DNA of 64,000 bases from Pogonophryne albipinna (taxonomy: Eukaryota > Chordata > Actinopteri > Perciformes > Artedidraconidae). Made by a program: the position numbers and the translations under genes. This document shows, one piece after another, positions 49,360 through 62,214 of the stretch. The notes beneath the pieces are model-generated. The model saw only the letters and a program-made list of their open reading frames with translations. It was not told where the DNA came from and searched no databases. The first letter of the stretch is position 1; every line of letters starts with the position of its first letter. Location of the stretch: NCBI GenBank assembly GCA_028583405.1, contig CM053244.1:1054001-1118000 (forward strand). The letters run 5' to 3'.

Positions 49360-49425
49360 CAAAAAATGGGTTATTAAAACAAAGTTTGTCAAAAAATGGG
49401 TTATTAAAACAAAGTTCCTCAAAAA
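49360..49425. repeat. ~29-bp tandem duplication
   Basis: caaaaaatgggttattaaaa, then caaagtt, occurs twice in tandem with a partial third copy. Confidence 0.8.
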
Positions 49426-49556
49426 TGGGAAAAACAAAACAAACTCCACACCGGCTATATCAACCTGTTTCAGCGGAGAGTGTAGTCCCCTGTGCCGTCC
49501 TGGCTTGCCGTGTCTTTGTCCCCCCGATCCGCTGACGGCGGCTTCTGTGCTGCCTG

Positions 49557-50073
49557 CTAGAGAGATGTCTTCTGGATCCTCCTCCTCCGGCCCGCTGATG
49601 GCGGCTTCCGGGTCGATGCTGGAGAGATGTCTTCCCGATCCTCCGTCTCCGGTCCGCTGATGATGCCTCCCGGGTCGACTGCTGGAGAGATGTCTTCCCG
49701 ATCCTCCTCCTCCGGTCCGCTGATGGCGCCTTCTGGGTCGACTGCTGGAGGGATGTCCTCCCGATCCTGCTCCTCCAGTCCGCTGATGGCTGCTTCCGAG
49801 TCGACCTCCTCGTCGAGGGCCACGTCCGTCCTGATGTCGTCCACGGTCCTAGCAGGTGGTTTCCCCGCCGCACACTGGCTCCAGCTGTCCCCCTTTCCTC
49901 CTAGACGGACGGCATGAGAGATCCGCTGGGTCACTCGGTCGGGGCCGGAGAGCCTGGGGTTGAGCCACGTTGTCCTGATGACCTTCAGCCAGACGAACTC
50001 CGCTGTGTCGGCCTCCTGGGTCCCTCTTTGGCGTCACCAACCTGTGTGGAGAAATCTGATACAAATCCCTCAA
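49557..50073 (-). pseudogene. Integrase-end-like remnant with 21-residue repeats
   Basis: One minus-strand frame has AVRLGGKGDSWSQC, which resembles the last strand of a retroviral integrase C-terminal domain. It is preceded by a Pro/Arg-rich stretch in the same sense at 49930-50070. After it the frame enters four tandem 21-residue acidic repeats (DREDISPAVDP type) encoded by a 63-bp repeat at 49560-49805, with no counterpart in retroviral proteins I know. The upstream catalytic core of the integrase is not recognisable. A fragment, not a gene. Confidence 0.45.
49560..49805. repeat. 63-bp minisatellite, 4 copies
   Basis: Units begin gagagatgtcttcccgatcc at 49560, 49622, 49685 and 49748 with about 10% differences. 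The 63-bp period (the first unit is 62) keeps the minus-strand frame open. Confidence 0.92.
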
Positions 50074-53000
50074 GCCTACGCTCAGGGCTCCGGGGCCCTC
50101 AGCTGTTTGGAGCCTGTTGGTGGGGTGTCTTAAAACAACAGCCGTCTGTGAACAGGTTTTCTAAATTAATTGTAGACCTCCTGTCTGCCAGTGCAGCTTC
50201 AGAATCTTACTACTTGGACTGTGCCAACTAAATTAATACCCCAACATCTTTAGGTGAACTAAATAACATATTTCAATAGCTCTGAATTTCTGACAAGCAT
50301 CTGTGTTATTCTTAATGAAATCCTTGAGATCCCATTTAAAATCTAAATATAATATGAACTGCTAATGTTTCTGGTAAAGAAACACACTAATGTTATGGAT
50401 TCAAAAACAACCAAAATCATGATACTGACAAAATGAATGATTTCCTGGTGATACTGCTTTTACCTGTCAGTGCTTAGATATTATCAAGCTGAAAAAATGA
50501 ATACAGAATTCCAACAAACTGTCATCAAATGTCTTTCTATTATGAATTTAGATGAAATGTATATCCCCATAATGACCTAAACAATAAAGTCTATGGCTTT
50601 TACTTCTTTACCAGGCTAGTTACATGATGTTGTCTAAATTAAATTCTGCCTCATTACATTACTATGTTTTAGCTTTAACTGTAATATGTTCTTTGTACAT
50701 TTCAAACCTCAGTTACTTTAATACCTGTTGAAATATTACAAAATTGTTTCATCATCACAGGTCAACTTCCTCAGTATTCCATTCTGGACTTACATCACTC
50801 ACAGTAGCCCCTTGGCCACTGATTCTGCATCTATGTTACCTGTTATAACTCAATCAATATTAGAAACATGTCAACATCCATCAAACAGTATCTTATCCCC
50901 AGATATGGAGCAGGTCAATTCTAAAACTGTCAATCAATGGTCAGATTGAACATCCGAGTTGGGGCGGCAGGTTCCTTTCAGTCCCTAAATGAAAAATGTA
51001 CATTGTGAAGTTTACACTCCCCCTTTTTACACATGAACCTCATGTGTAACCAAAATCCTGTATGGGAAGAAAACCTTCAGGTAACCATTGACTGAGTTAC
51101 TCTCCCACAGAGCCCCAGAATAATGTGTTAGTCCAAAAGCATGCTTGATTAGTCATTGTTTTAAATCATGCAGTTGCACTGATCACATGCAGACATACAC
51201 TCACATTCACATTCACACTGTCAGGTTGTAAAGTCAAGTTTGGTCAGGTTCACCCCAGAGTCAGTCATTGACAGTGCCTTCTCAAGTTACACTGTCGGTC
51301 AGGGTCAAAGGTCATTTGGTCTCAGTCCTTTTGGCCATGTGTCGTGCTCTGTAGAGACTTTGATATGTCAGCATAGGCCAGTATCCTTTGTCTACAAAAA
51401 TCTGTCATATATGGAGCGCCATCATTTATTAATTCACAATTACAACTATACTTTTCAAGATATCTCTAACTTTTCATTGGGACAGCTGTTTCCCACATTT
51501 ACTGAAATGTGTTAGCCAAAAATGTCACTTCCTTATAGTACTACTACTGCAGTTTATTAACACCTAATCTATATTAAAATGTCTAATAGATCTATTTCAG
51601 AAACTTGTGCATATAATTATTATCTTGAGTCAAAACATTATTAGGATCTGTAAAGTTCTGCCATGTATTTCATAACTGATATTAATTTATCTTCAATTCT
51701 GGTCCACTTAAAGAACAATGTTAACCTCTTTAACAGTGAGTGGAACCTTGGGTGTACGAACATGTAACAATCACTCCTTCCTTTATTAAGGATTTAAAAA
51801 CAGAAGTAATTTCATCAATGGTTTGTAGTTGAATTTAGGAATTATCACTTATGCTAGGTATGTTTTTACTTTTTAACATCTCTAAATGTCAGCCAATTAC
51901 TAATTAAATAGATGTCCATTAGGAGGTGGTGACACTTTGTCTTTTAAACGAATTCTCAAAGAATAATTTGTAAACATGATGAAAAGATTGAAGAATATGG
52001 TTCTACACTGTACTCTCCCCCTTTATCCCTCAGTGTGTTTTAGGATGATTCTCATTTTACTTTAATAGATCCCTCTTTACTGCTATTTTTAATTTACCAA
52101 TTGATTAATTCATGGTTAATACATCTTCTTGTCTTCACTTATTTATCAAGTCAATTCAAGTTCTTTAAATTTGGTTAATAACTAATCCTCTCTAGGATAT
52201 GAAATCTGTTCATCTTTAAACAGATACTATTTCCTTATTTATCTTTTGTTCATGATAACAATGGTATAACAACCACACGTTTTACCCATAGCTAGTTTCT
52301 ATGTCACGATTATTATGTGTGACATAATAATCAGATGTCTTGTTTGCTAAACAAGAATAATAAACTTTAATCTTTTCAGTATTCCAGACCATCATTTAAA
52401 CAAGCAGCCTCTTATCTAAACACTAAGCATTAAGGTTTCTACACCACCCCCTGGGAAACTCTTGCACAATTATGCTGTAAAATCATTGCATCATTCCTTC
52501 AGAGTCTGAACAATCTGAGACAAGCATGTCTCAAGATCTTGTCATAATGAGCACAGTCAGTGATGCAGCTGTAGTCAGTGGCAGGGTCCCCAAAAAAGCT
52601 AGGACCGGCCCTGGTCAGTGGCCTCCAAGGAAACTCTCCCTGGCATTGGGATGAGGGAAGGAATCACTTGGCAGACACACGTTGTCCTCTGTACAGCAGA
52701 AATCCCCCCAAAACCGCAGTACCTCTTCACACCACTGTTGCCTTGACAACGAGGCACAAGCATAATGTCAATACCTCCTCAGAGATGCGTTCTTTGCACA
52801 CTTCTTCTGTTTGCAGTGAGCAACTCTTCACCAACACACTGATTCAGAGAACCCAAAAGGTGGTGCACAGCTATCCAATGCTGCTGTAATCACAGCCATT
52901 CAGCTACTGAGAAAAACTCAATTTAAATCTCTCTCCCAACGGGTTACAAAATAAAACGGCTGAGGTCAGGAATGCTGAAACAGGTGAATGTTAAAACAAA

Positions 53001-53159
53001 CTAATGATAGTAGTCTGCCTATTCTTTATTACTTCAGTTCTAAGTTAATAGGCAAAACAAGGAAACTCTCCCTAACCACAGATTAATCTTTTATCTACTT
53101 GGTTATTCTATTCATTTTCAAATTGTTTATCTAAGTTGTGTTACAAGCATGGTGAGGTT
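50074..53159. other. LTR-element interior without recognisable coding
   Basis: AT-rich, with only short frames on either strand. No retroviral motif was found by eye. The stretch could be highly decayed coding sequence or captured foreign DNA. The low divergence of the LTRs argues that the coding regions were lost before this insertion. Confidence 0.45.
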
Positions 53160-53490
53160 GTAACAGAATACACAAATAACTGTATTCAATCCGCGCCGTA
53201 TTTGAAAACTGTAATGAATTAAAATCAATATTTAATGACGTAATATAAGTTAAATATATTGTTAAGCTAATTACTGTTTTATTGTGAAGGCATCTCTGGT
53301 GAACAGCGGCCTGTGGCTTTTATTTTGAAAAGCCGTTCCGGAAATATACTCCGTAATGTGAACAGTGAGCTTGACTTCTAGAAACACGGAAAGTTACGAT
53401 AACAATCGTTCTAATGCATTAAATAAAGTCATGAAAGAGACAAGGAGGGGAAAAGACGTGTGGAAGTAAGCAATGAACTGAAAATGCCAC
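53160..53490 (-). mobile_element. hAT fragment inside the LTR element
   Basis: The reverse complement matches 42640-42950 of the hAT at 41325-43964, including an identical 28-bp stretch starting aattaaaatcaatatttaat and the tgcattaaataaa...gtcatgaa block. It has no ends of its own, so it is an internal fragment. Confidence 0.8.
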
Positions 53491-54861
53491 CAATCCTCCG
53501 TTTTAACCATGGTTTTAACGTGATGGCGGACATTGAAAACCGAAGCGGGCATAAGCACCCCTGTCATACACACACAAGATTCCTTCTGACCGACAAGAGC
53601 TCAAAAACCCTTCTGCTTATCACTTACTACTCTTTGTTTTATTCATAACCTAAAAATACAATTGTGGTGAATAGCTTGCGTCTTCCTATTCTCAAAACTT
53701 CTCATAAAACCACAAAGTGACGTAACTGTGTCCCACAAAAACTATGCTAAAAACACAAATTATAGTTTCTTATTTATTTCAATATCTACCACCTCAAATC
53801 ACACATTGATCAATTAATTTTCAATGTATTCACTCCAACTTCAGATCACTCGATCTTTCACTTCTTCCATGATTGACTTCGTATCTTTTATCTGAAAAGG
53901 TTGATATGTGTTCATTTGTATTTATTAATACACTGGACAAATCTTGTCGTTACTTAATGTCCTTATTCTATTTATTTGAATGTTCTTAATTCAGACGTGC
54001 ACACAGCATATGGTTGCTGTGCATATGTTCGCCTCCAGAGGGCAGCAGCTGACCACGAATGAACTTCCTCTGTCTGATGAAGCTCCCAGCTTCTGCAAAC
54101 CTTGTCTCCTGTTCTGCACTAAACTATACTTCTGCCATTTCCTCTCAATTATTACACAGATTTGACGTAAAAAATCACACAGAGTTTATTCCCTTATACA
54201 TTCTGTCTGGCTGTTCAGATCAACCACACAGCAAGAGTTTGTGAAATCCGGTCCTTCCAAATTGATTTTGAAATTTGCGTATTTCCTCTTGGATACCCAC
54301 ATATAATATCGACTTCAGCTTTCTGTCAGCCTATAGTCTACAGAATTTCCCCAGCGAGTCAGTCGTGCAGGACTAGACTACCTCACGGAGACCTCACTGG
54401 TTCACTTTGCTAGGTCAAGAATGCTCTACTTGACTCTACAAACACTTTCTTAAATATAACTCGATTCCTCAGGTCTGGAATGTCCTTCCGGACTCTGAGC
54501 ACCGACTTTGCTTTAGTGAGCTAAGGACTGGAATGCAATATCAGACTCTTACACACACTTAGTGCCCAAAAGGTCAGGAATGTCCTACCTGAGTCTTATA
54601 CAAACACTTTCTTAAGTATTGTATTTTTTACCGTGACTAAGAACACTGAGAACGTCGCTGACAACTCTAAAATTTTGTAGCAAAGCCAAATCACAGATTT
54701 TGGTAATCAACAGGTATCTGTTTTACCTTTGTATCATGTAGGACGTCCTGGTTTAGTTGTCAACGGTGTCCCGGGTGTCCTCCCCTGGACAGAAATTCGT
54801 CCGCTGGCTGTCGGTGGTCCTTCTAGAGACCAGCACTCATCACGTCGGGAAGTCACCAGCT
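53491..54861. other. LTR-element 5' interior or leader, noncoding
   Basis: Contains loose repeats of a ggtctggaatgtccttcc / ggtcaggaatgtcctacc type at 54410-54605. On the minus strand this lies between the primer-binding-like site and any gag, so it may be leader sequence. No ORF of note. Confidence 0.4.
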
Positions 54862-55614
54862 TGTTGGAACAAACACAGTAGTGGTGGCTTAAAGCCCACC
54901 TCTGCTCCGCGCCGTCCGTTAGATGAGCCTGGTCAGATTAATAAGAGAAGGAGTTCAAAACACCGGCATAAAAGTTATAACAATAATCTGATTTTAATGG
55001 TAAAAAACACCAATACAAATTACAGAGTACTCTGGACTCCCAGCTCTACTGCTGTGCGATACAGGTATCGGGACCAGCCAGTCAGAAACAAGGGGGGGCC
55101 TTTGCATGAATAAACAACAGTATATATGGACATATTTGGGGCGGAGATGTGGGTCGGCTCTTCCGTCCCATTTTACTCCTAATGTGAAGCGTGAGAGCCT
55201 CGGAACTAGTCAAGGTCAGAATCACTTTTTATCTTCCACCTAACTTCACTCCTTTACTTTCCCAGGGAAGATTTCACACAAACTATTCTTTCCCAAAACA
55301 ATCAAACATTGTCCACAGATATTGGTATCAAACATTGTACACAGATATATTGGTGCTTGAGATTATATTGGCCCCAGGAAGAACCTTGAAAGAGAACATG
55401 TGCGTGCTGGTATCTGGGTCAGTGAGTGTATGTGTGTGTGCTGGTGAGAGGAAGTGTGTGTGGCAGGGTATCTGGGTCATGGAGTGTAGGTAAGAAGGTT
55501 TATATATATAGGATTACTTTAAAACAGTCCCAAATAATACATGTTCACTTCAATACAGTTCAAGATAATACCTGTTTACTTTAATACAGTTTAGAACAAT
55601 ATCTGTTTACTTTA
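54862..55614 (-). repeat. 5' LTR (right copy)
   Basis: 753 bp, same ends as the left copy. It is longer by a 27-bp internal duplication (caaacattgtccacagatat then caaacattgtacacagatat, about 55303-55345). The primer-binding-like sequence lies just inside it at about 54841-54858. Confidence 0.92.
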
Positions 55615-55837
55615 GTTCCCGCCGTCCCTCTTCGTCTTTTTTCGTCTCGCTTCGTATCACTCCGTTTACCTGATTACCTCACCCCTCCCTGGTAAATACC
55701 AGTAGCGTGGTGTGGGGGAAAATGTAGGGGAAGGGGGGGGGTGGTCAATAACGTAACCAGATGAGTGATTACAGCTCCCGGTATCATTTTACACACATTT
55801 GTATCACACAGATGCAGGACTTTCACACGCCTGTTAT

Positions 55838-56271
55838 CTAACCGAAAGTTCTGCACGCACTCTTCAGCTGAAACTCTCTCCTTATTAATTTAAGCATTTT
55901 ACTTATTAATGTATGCAGACAATCACACAATCTGTGATTTTTGGATTTACCGTGCCTCTCAATTGCCCGTGACAGGTTGGCAAGGTCGATGAATCCTGAA
56001 GTTGCACAAGGATTGTTCAGGGAGCACGAATCCTTGTCAAAAAGAAGACATGGCCAGCAAAATAGACGCTGAAGTTTAGCGCTTCCAATTAGCCACTCCG
56101 TGCGGACATAATTGTCCTCATTGAACGTCCGATTCTCTCCCTTTTTCCTCTGTGTACACACAGCTCGAGTGCAGGCATTGGCCTGTCATCTGATTTAATT
56201 TTTAGTTGCTGCTGTAGCGGAAGTTTAGTAAAGTTATGTTTGATTAAGTACGCCAAATCTCCACCCTCCAT
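55838..56271 (-). pseudogene. ZMYM1-like hAT transposase N-terminus (TTF-type finger)
   Basis: Two overlapping minus-strand frames give LKIKSDDRPMPALEL, then LQRLFCWPCLLFDKDS and SGFIDLANLSRAIERHGKSK. The LFCxPCLLF and GFxDLxNLSRAIxRHxxSxxH blocks are the TTF-type zinc finger of the ZMYM1/hAT family, with Cys and His ligands kept. A frameshift separates the two parts near 56100-56160 and nothing remains of the catalytic domain. Termini of this family (caggggaagcctggcttccc) are seen nearby at 56723. Confidence 0.75.
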
Positions 56272-56395
56272 AATGCTTAATTTGCTTGATAATTTCTAAC
56301 GGCGGTGATGACAGTTACAGTATTAAAACTGATGTTGATGTGATTTGATTGGATGGCAGTGTTCAATCAAATCGCCAGCCGCCTCTGAAGGGCAG

Positions 56396-56534
56396 CAAGA
56401 GGCGGCTGGCTTCCCTTGGCATGGCCCTGACCAATCACAGGTTGGCAGGGGCATCACGTGGGCCTCATCTGATTGGTCAATCCCTCCATTTTTTTTCACC
56501 AAGGGAAGCCAGATTCGGCTAGCCTCCTCTTGCA
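56396..56534. repeat. Inverted repeat of a hAT subterminal region
   Basis: gcaagaggcggctggcttcc at 56396 pairs with ggaagccagattcggctagc...ctcttgc at 56505-56534. Two further copies of a ctgattggtca/tgaccaatcac pair lie between the arms. Confidence 0.75.
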
Positions 56535-56772
56535 ACAGTGAGTGCAATCTACTGTTTCACCATAACATCTAGAGGGGCGCTGTTTGTTTCACTCTTTGTA
56601 AAATACTCAATGAGAATGGGGGAGAGACGGGCCGGCAGCAACACACAGCAAAGGAGAATTATCGAAACAAAACAAAGTGTTTGTATTTATTTATTTAAAT
56701 TATAACTACAATCCGAAAAAACAGGGGAAGCCTGGCTTCCCTTGGCCTCCGGGAGAAAACGCAATTGGTAAA

Positions 56773-57200
56773 TACATCCTGTTGAGCAGAATCTACAGTT
56801 TCCAGTATTTTCCGTTTCGTAAAATGATCAAAACCGTGAAGATATTAAAATATGTGCTTCCATTATACATACTTTTTAAATATATTTGTATTAACTTTAT
56901 ATCATCGTATCTCCGTGTTTATTGGGTCTTTTTACAAAGACTGGCATATAGTTTCAAGCCAGTACTTTCGACAGAAATACACATATACATCCTGTTGAGC
57001 AGGATCTACAGTTTCCAGTATTTTCCGTTTCGTAAAATGATCAAATACGGCAAAGATATTCAAATATGTGCTTCCATTTTTCATACTTTTGAAATGTATT
57101 AACTTTATATCATCGTATCTCCGTGTTTACTGGGTCTTTTTGCATGAAACAAAGACTGGGATATAGTTTCAAGCCAGTACTTTCGACAGAAACACACGGA
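56773..57200. repeat. 213-bp tandem duplication
   Basis: Two copies start tacatcctgttgagca at 56773 and 56986 and run through ccagtacttt cgacagaaa with about 10% differences and small indels. Part of the right side of the TTAA-flanked element. Confidence 0.9.
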
Positions 57201-58156
57201 AATGTTGTCTGGACTGTTGTTTTTATGCGGCACCGGCTTGAACAGGTCATGTGATCTGATCACGCCGGCGTGACGGTCGACTCCAAAGGGTTAACAAGTG
57301 GCTGAATAGGACTACAGAAGTTGTGGTGGACGTTGTACGTCATTACGCCGAACACGTAAACACTCCCGCGTGTTTACGTGGTTTGTTTGCCCCTGTTCTG
57401 CTTGAAAGCAAGTACCTGCGCTCTTGCAAACTGTTAAAACCAACGCTTCAACTTGTACAATTTTGAATCTGTATTTTTGAATATCGATTCAATCGATGCT
57501 AGTGGAACACGCTCGTGAACTACGAGAGCCGGCGAGACTGTGGGGCGCTTAATTGCATCAGATGAGGCCCCCTCCGCAAGATGAGGCCCCACGCAGTTTG
57601 CGTGATCTGCGTGTAGGGAGGGGCGGGCCTGGGTCCAAGGCAACTCCTGCCTTGTCGTCATTTCCTGTCATCTTCTGCTGTTTAATTTGACAATTCTACT
57701 AATATCTGTTAGTCATTTAAACATTCCATAATAATAGTATTGCAGCGTCGATGATTGAGAGTTATAGACGGGTGTGTTTTAGCGTGTAACTCCATGTGTC
57801 ATTCTCCTTATATTCACATTCACTATTAGCTACATGCTAATAGCTAACAACAACATCCGGTTCAGGAGGTCCATGGTGTCCCCTATATTCAGTCCGTGGG
57901 AAAACACTACTACAGTATATAATATTATTTAAAGTTCCAGAAAAATATATAGATTTTATTTCTTACAGTAGACATGTGGAGATTATCCGGCTGAACAAAA
58001 CGTGCATTTATCAAACCGGTTCGTTTTCCATAGATCTTGTTTTTTTAAATATTCCTAAATCCAATGGAGAAATCCCGTTGCTTTTTGTCGAGGGAACCCT
58101 TGCACAGCTTACTTCCGGGTCGGCCTACAAAAATACGTCATCACTGCACCACTCTA

Positions 58157-58816
58157 TGATCAAAACAGGTTTTTTTTCTTCAACATTTTTGGGCGTTACT
58201 TATTTATTATATAAAATGGAACAGTTTTAATCAAAAATACTTTCAAATTTAAATTCAAAGGCTAATGTTGTGCTTTCTACATCACAATATTTATTTTATT
58301 GAAAAATAATAAACTTTATGGTTCCCAGTGAAGTGGCTAGAAGTAGATTGGTCTTTAAAAAGCAGCTCCATGGCCCGCAGGGATAATTCGAGAAGGGTCC
58401 AGCTGCAGCTAGACGGTAAAAACAACGCCCCTACAAAATACTCCCACTTGTACGCAACACTAACCCTTACCCTAACCCAAATAGTATATAAATATATCTT
58501 AAAACTACAAGACGTTAATTACCTGTCCTGTACACTGTGCTCCATATTGGCTATTTTCGCATTCTCTTTTTCTCTTAGCGTCTCACGTTTTGGGCGCGCT
58601 CTCTTCAGACCATATTTGGAAGTTCAACTTCCTTCAACTTCCTGCAGGCTCAATCTGCAGCTGGGTATTATTGGATAATTCTGGGATCACACCAGGGTGG
58701 GCCACTATGTGAAATGATCAGCAAATCTGATGGTAACATTGTTTTAGAGCACACCTGTTCTGATATTAACTAACTAGCCAAAAGAAACGGCTGTGAAACA
58801 TTCAATACATTTTACT
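58157..58816. other. Noncoding, no recognised feature
   Basis: A 116-codon frame at 58328-58678 has no family resemblance and no splice support, so it is treated as chance. Confidence 0.4.
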
Positions 58817-59520
58817 CTGGGTGTAACGGTTCACAGAATTCACGGTTCGGTACGGGTTCGGTACAACAACAAAAAGCAAAAAAAAAGTCCCTAATGCATA
58901 ATTCCAGGTTTGTTGTTATTTATTTTTGAACAGTGGTGCAAGTTTCAGTTTAAAAATAAGGAACTCTAACATTTTGAATAATTAACTGTATTACACCGTT
59001 AATTGTGTGTGGTACCACAAACAGTACCACACACACTCAGATGGCCATATTATCTACAATGGCTGAAGAAACATTTCTGGTTTAATCAAGATGTAAAACT
59101 AAAAAGAATGTCTTGAAAATATTACACAATACATAATAAGAAAGTGTTTCAAGGATGCATAGCCATTGAAATATATATGCCAATAGCTTCCGTTATTTAT
59201 TTTGGTCTCGGCTTTCATGTCTATTGGCTTCTTAAAAACAGCGGGGATAAGCTGTTGAACTGCTGTTGAACTGCTGTTGTCTTTTGCCGGGCTCCGGTGA
59301 TTGGCAAATCTGGGTGATGCCTTCTGATATGATTTAGCATGTTTGGCGTGTGTTAACATAAGCATACCGCACCACTGTCGAACAACGCCGACACACCGTC
59401 CTCGTCCTATCCACCACTCGCACTCCATCGTTATTGTAGTCCACAGGGAACCCGTGGGGGAGCCTCGCTGCGGGGAAGCAGTGTGTGGACCTGTCAGCGC
59501 AACTTACATGATGCCGAATT
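58817..59520 (-). mobile_element. hAT fragment with BED-finger transposase remnant
   Basis: The left end (gggtgtaacggttcac then cacggttcggtac) is the same type as the hAT at 7162-9517. On the minus strand, 59170-59340 reads a linker like that after a BED finger (AKDNSSSTAVQQLIPAVFKK). The right end was not found, so the copy is truncated. Confidence 0.7.
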
Positions 59521-60308
59521 TAACAAACACGTTTAAATAATTGGTTTAAACGGCATAATAATAATAAGGACGATCGTCCGTTCTGTGATTCTCCAGAGCA
59601 CACATGTTATGATATTAGGGTCATGCAGAGTGAGATGAGATCGCTGTCCCTTTAAGAGAGAGAGAGGGGTGTGGCTTGTGCATGTGTGTTTGTGGATGGT
59701 AGAGCGACAGTGAGAGAACCTATGGAGAGAACGTGTGTATGTTTCTGGAAGTGAAACGAGGAAGCAGAAAAACAGAGGTCTGTGATGTATTTTGTGAAAC
59801 CGAAGAACAGCTAAATAAATGCAACGGCCTTCCAAGAAGAGCTCGCCTCTCTCTCCAGTCATTTAAGCTAAAGTGGGTTATTGAACCTGAAGCTTGTTGC
59901 TTCTGCCCTCCTCGACTACGGTCTGGGAGCCGACAGGAAAGTTCAACACACAGATGGCCAGTCTGCCCCTTTGTAGCATATTATTTCGATGAGAGATGAG
60001 CAGATCGCCACTGGGCTTTCAACTAAAGACACAGCAGCAAAAACTGCAGCATTTGGACAGCTCCTTGTGGGTACTGCAATTAGTGAAGTGCTTTCCTCCG
60101 TGGTGAAACGATCAGCACTGCACCACGGAGGAAAGCGGCAGAAAGTCACCTGGAGTTAAAGAGAGCGGGGCTGCGCTGCGTGCATGGCTTCCTTCTGCAG
60201 GTAACGGGGAGACGCGCTCTGGCGGCGGTCTCGTTCAGGATCCGAAAATACAATTTAAATATTTTTGCACACTTATTCCTAGTGTGCCACTGGTTACGGT
60301 GTTAGGGC
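59521..60308. other. Noncoding; hAT-end-like sequence at the right
   Basis: No gene is supported. A short inverted pair (ctttcctccgtggtg at 60089 and gcaccacggaggaaag at 60120) and a hAT-type end (cttgccgacccctg, ending about 60322) suggest decayed transposon DNA. Confidence 0.4.
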
Positions 60309-60935
60309 TTGCCGACCCCTGCCCTAGTCCATGCGTTTGTCACCTCCCGCTTGGACAATGGTAATGGTATCCTGTTTGGGGTTCCCAACAAAACCCTGGA
60401 CAGGCTCCAGTATGTTCAAAACTGTGCTGCTAGGGTAATCACACATACAAAGCCGTGGCAGCACATCATTCCCACCGTCATACACCTCCACTGGTTGCCG
60501 GTAAAGTCCCACATAACATACAAAATCCTACTCCTTACCTACAAGTCCCTCCATGCCCATGCCCCCCAGTACCTATCGGACATCCTTCGCCCACATGCCC
60601 CACCCCAGAACCTGCGGTCTTCAGACTTTGGCCTGCTTACCACCCCCCGCACCAAACGGGGACAGAGCCTTCAGTGTGGCAGCCCCCACCCTCTGCAACG
60701 CTCTCCCTGCGGAGATCCGCAACATCCCCACGCTTGACGCATTCAAAAGGGCCCTCAAGACCCATCTGTTTACTAAGGCCTTTGGCCCCTAATCTATTTG
60801 TTGTGTTGTCTGTCTGACTGGTTGTCTGACTGCCTTTTGTTTTTGTTATGTTTGTTTTGCCCCTGTTCTTCTTTGTAAAGCGACCTTGGGTCTCATGAAA
60901 GGCGCTATATAAATCCAAGCTATTATTATTATTAA
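60309..60935 (+). pseudogene. Non-LTR retrotransposon 3' end (I/Nimb-like)
   Basis: Plus-strand frames read VHAFVTSRLDNGNGILFGVP, then RLQYVQNCAARVITHTKPWQ and HWLPVKSHITYKILLLTYKS, then after a frameshift PTLCNALPAEIRNIPTLDAF. This is the conserved region after the reverse transcriptase in fish LINEs of the I/Nimb or related clades. The 3' tail ends gaaaggcgctatataaatcc followed by (att)n at 60918-60935. 5'-truncated and frameshifted, hence dead. Confidence 0.8.

Positions 60936-62214
<1,279 letters not shown>

Larger units (their letters stand above)
48335..55614 (-). mobile_element. Retrovirus-like LTR element, 7.3 kb, minus strand
   Basis: Two long direct repeats (48335-49060 and 54862-55614) bound 5.8 kb and are flanked by gttc on both sides. 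Orientation is minus: next to the right LTR, reading on the minus strand, is a primer-binding-site-like tggtgacttcccgacgtg, and next to the left LTR is a purine tract (aaaagaggga). A minus-strand coding remnant at 49557-50073 resembles the end of a retroviral integrase; no gag, protease, reverse transcriptase or envelope frame is intact. LTRs differ at roughly ten positions plus one 27-bp duplication, so insertion is recent. The element cannot encode its own proteins. Confidence 0.88.
46072..57290. mobile_element. TTAA-flanked piggyBac-like element hosting further insertions
   Basis: Perfect 12-bp ends ccctttggagtc / gactccaaaggg are flanked by TTAA (46068-46071 and 57291-57294). Its own sequence is 46072-46412, 47936-48334 and 55615-57290 less the nested pieces. 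A 29-codon minus-strand frame at 48160-48249 (MKRTLNVSQAISLFFDMEEE...) looks like the acidic start of a piggyBac-type transposase and stops early. No catalytic domain is seen. Confidence 0.75.
45835..58154. mobile_element. TA-flanked element, outer shell of a 12.3-kb nest
   Basis: Ends gagtggtgctggaacgagtc... and (inverted) gagtggtgcagtgatgacgt..., then acccggaagtaagct-type sequence, are flanked by TA. They match the family at 16207-18635. Only about 240 bp on the left (45835-46071) and about 860 bp on the right (57291-58154) belong to this element; the rest is later insertions. Confidence 0.7.

Noticed and set aside
58328..58678. 116-codon plus-strand frame
   Set aside because: No domain, no splice support, ends in low-complexity hydrophobic sequence; likely chance.
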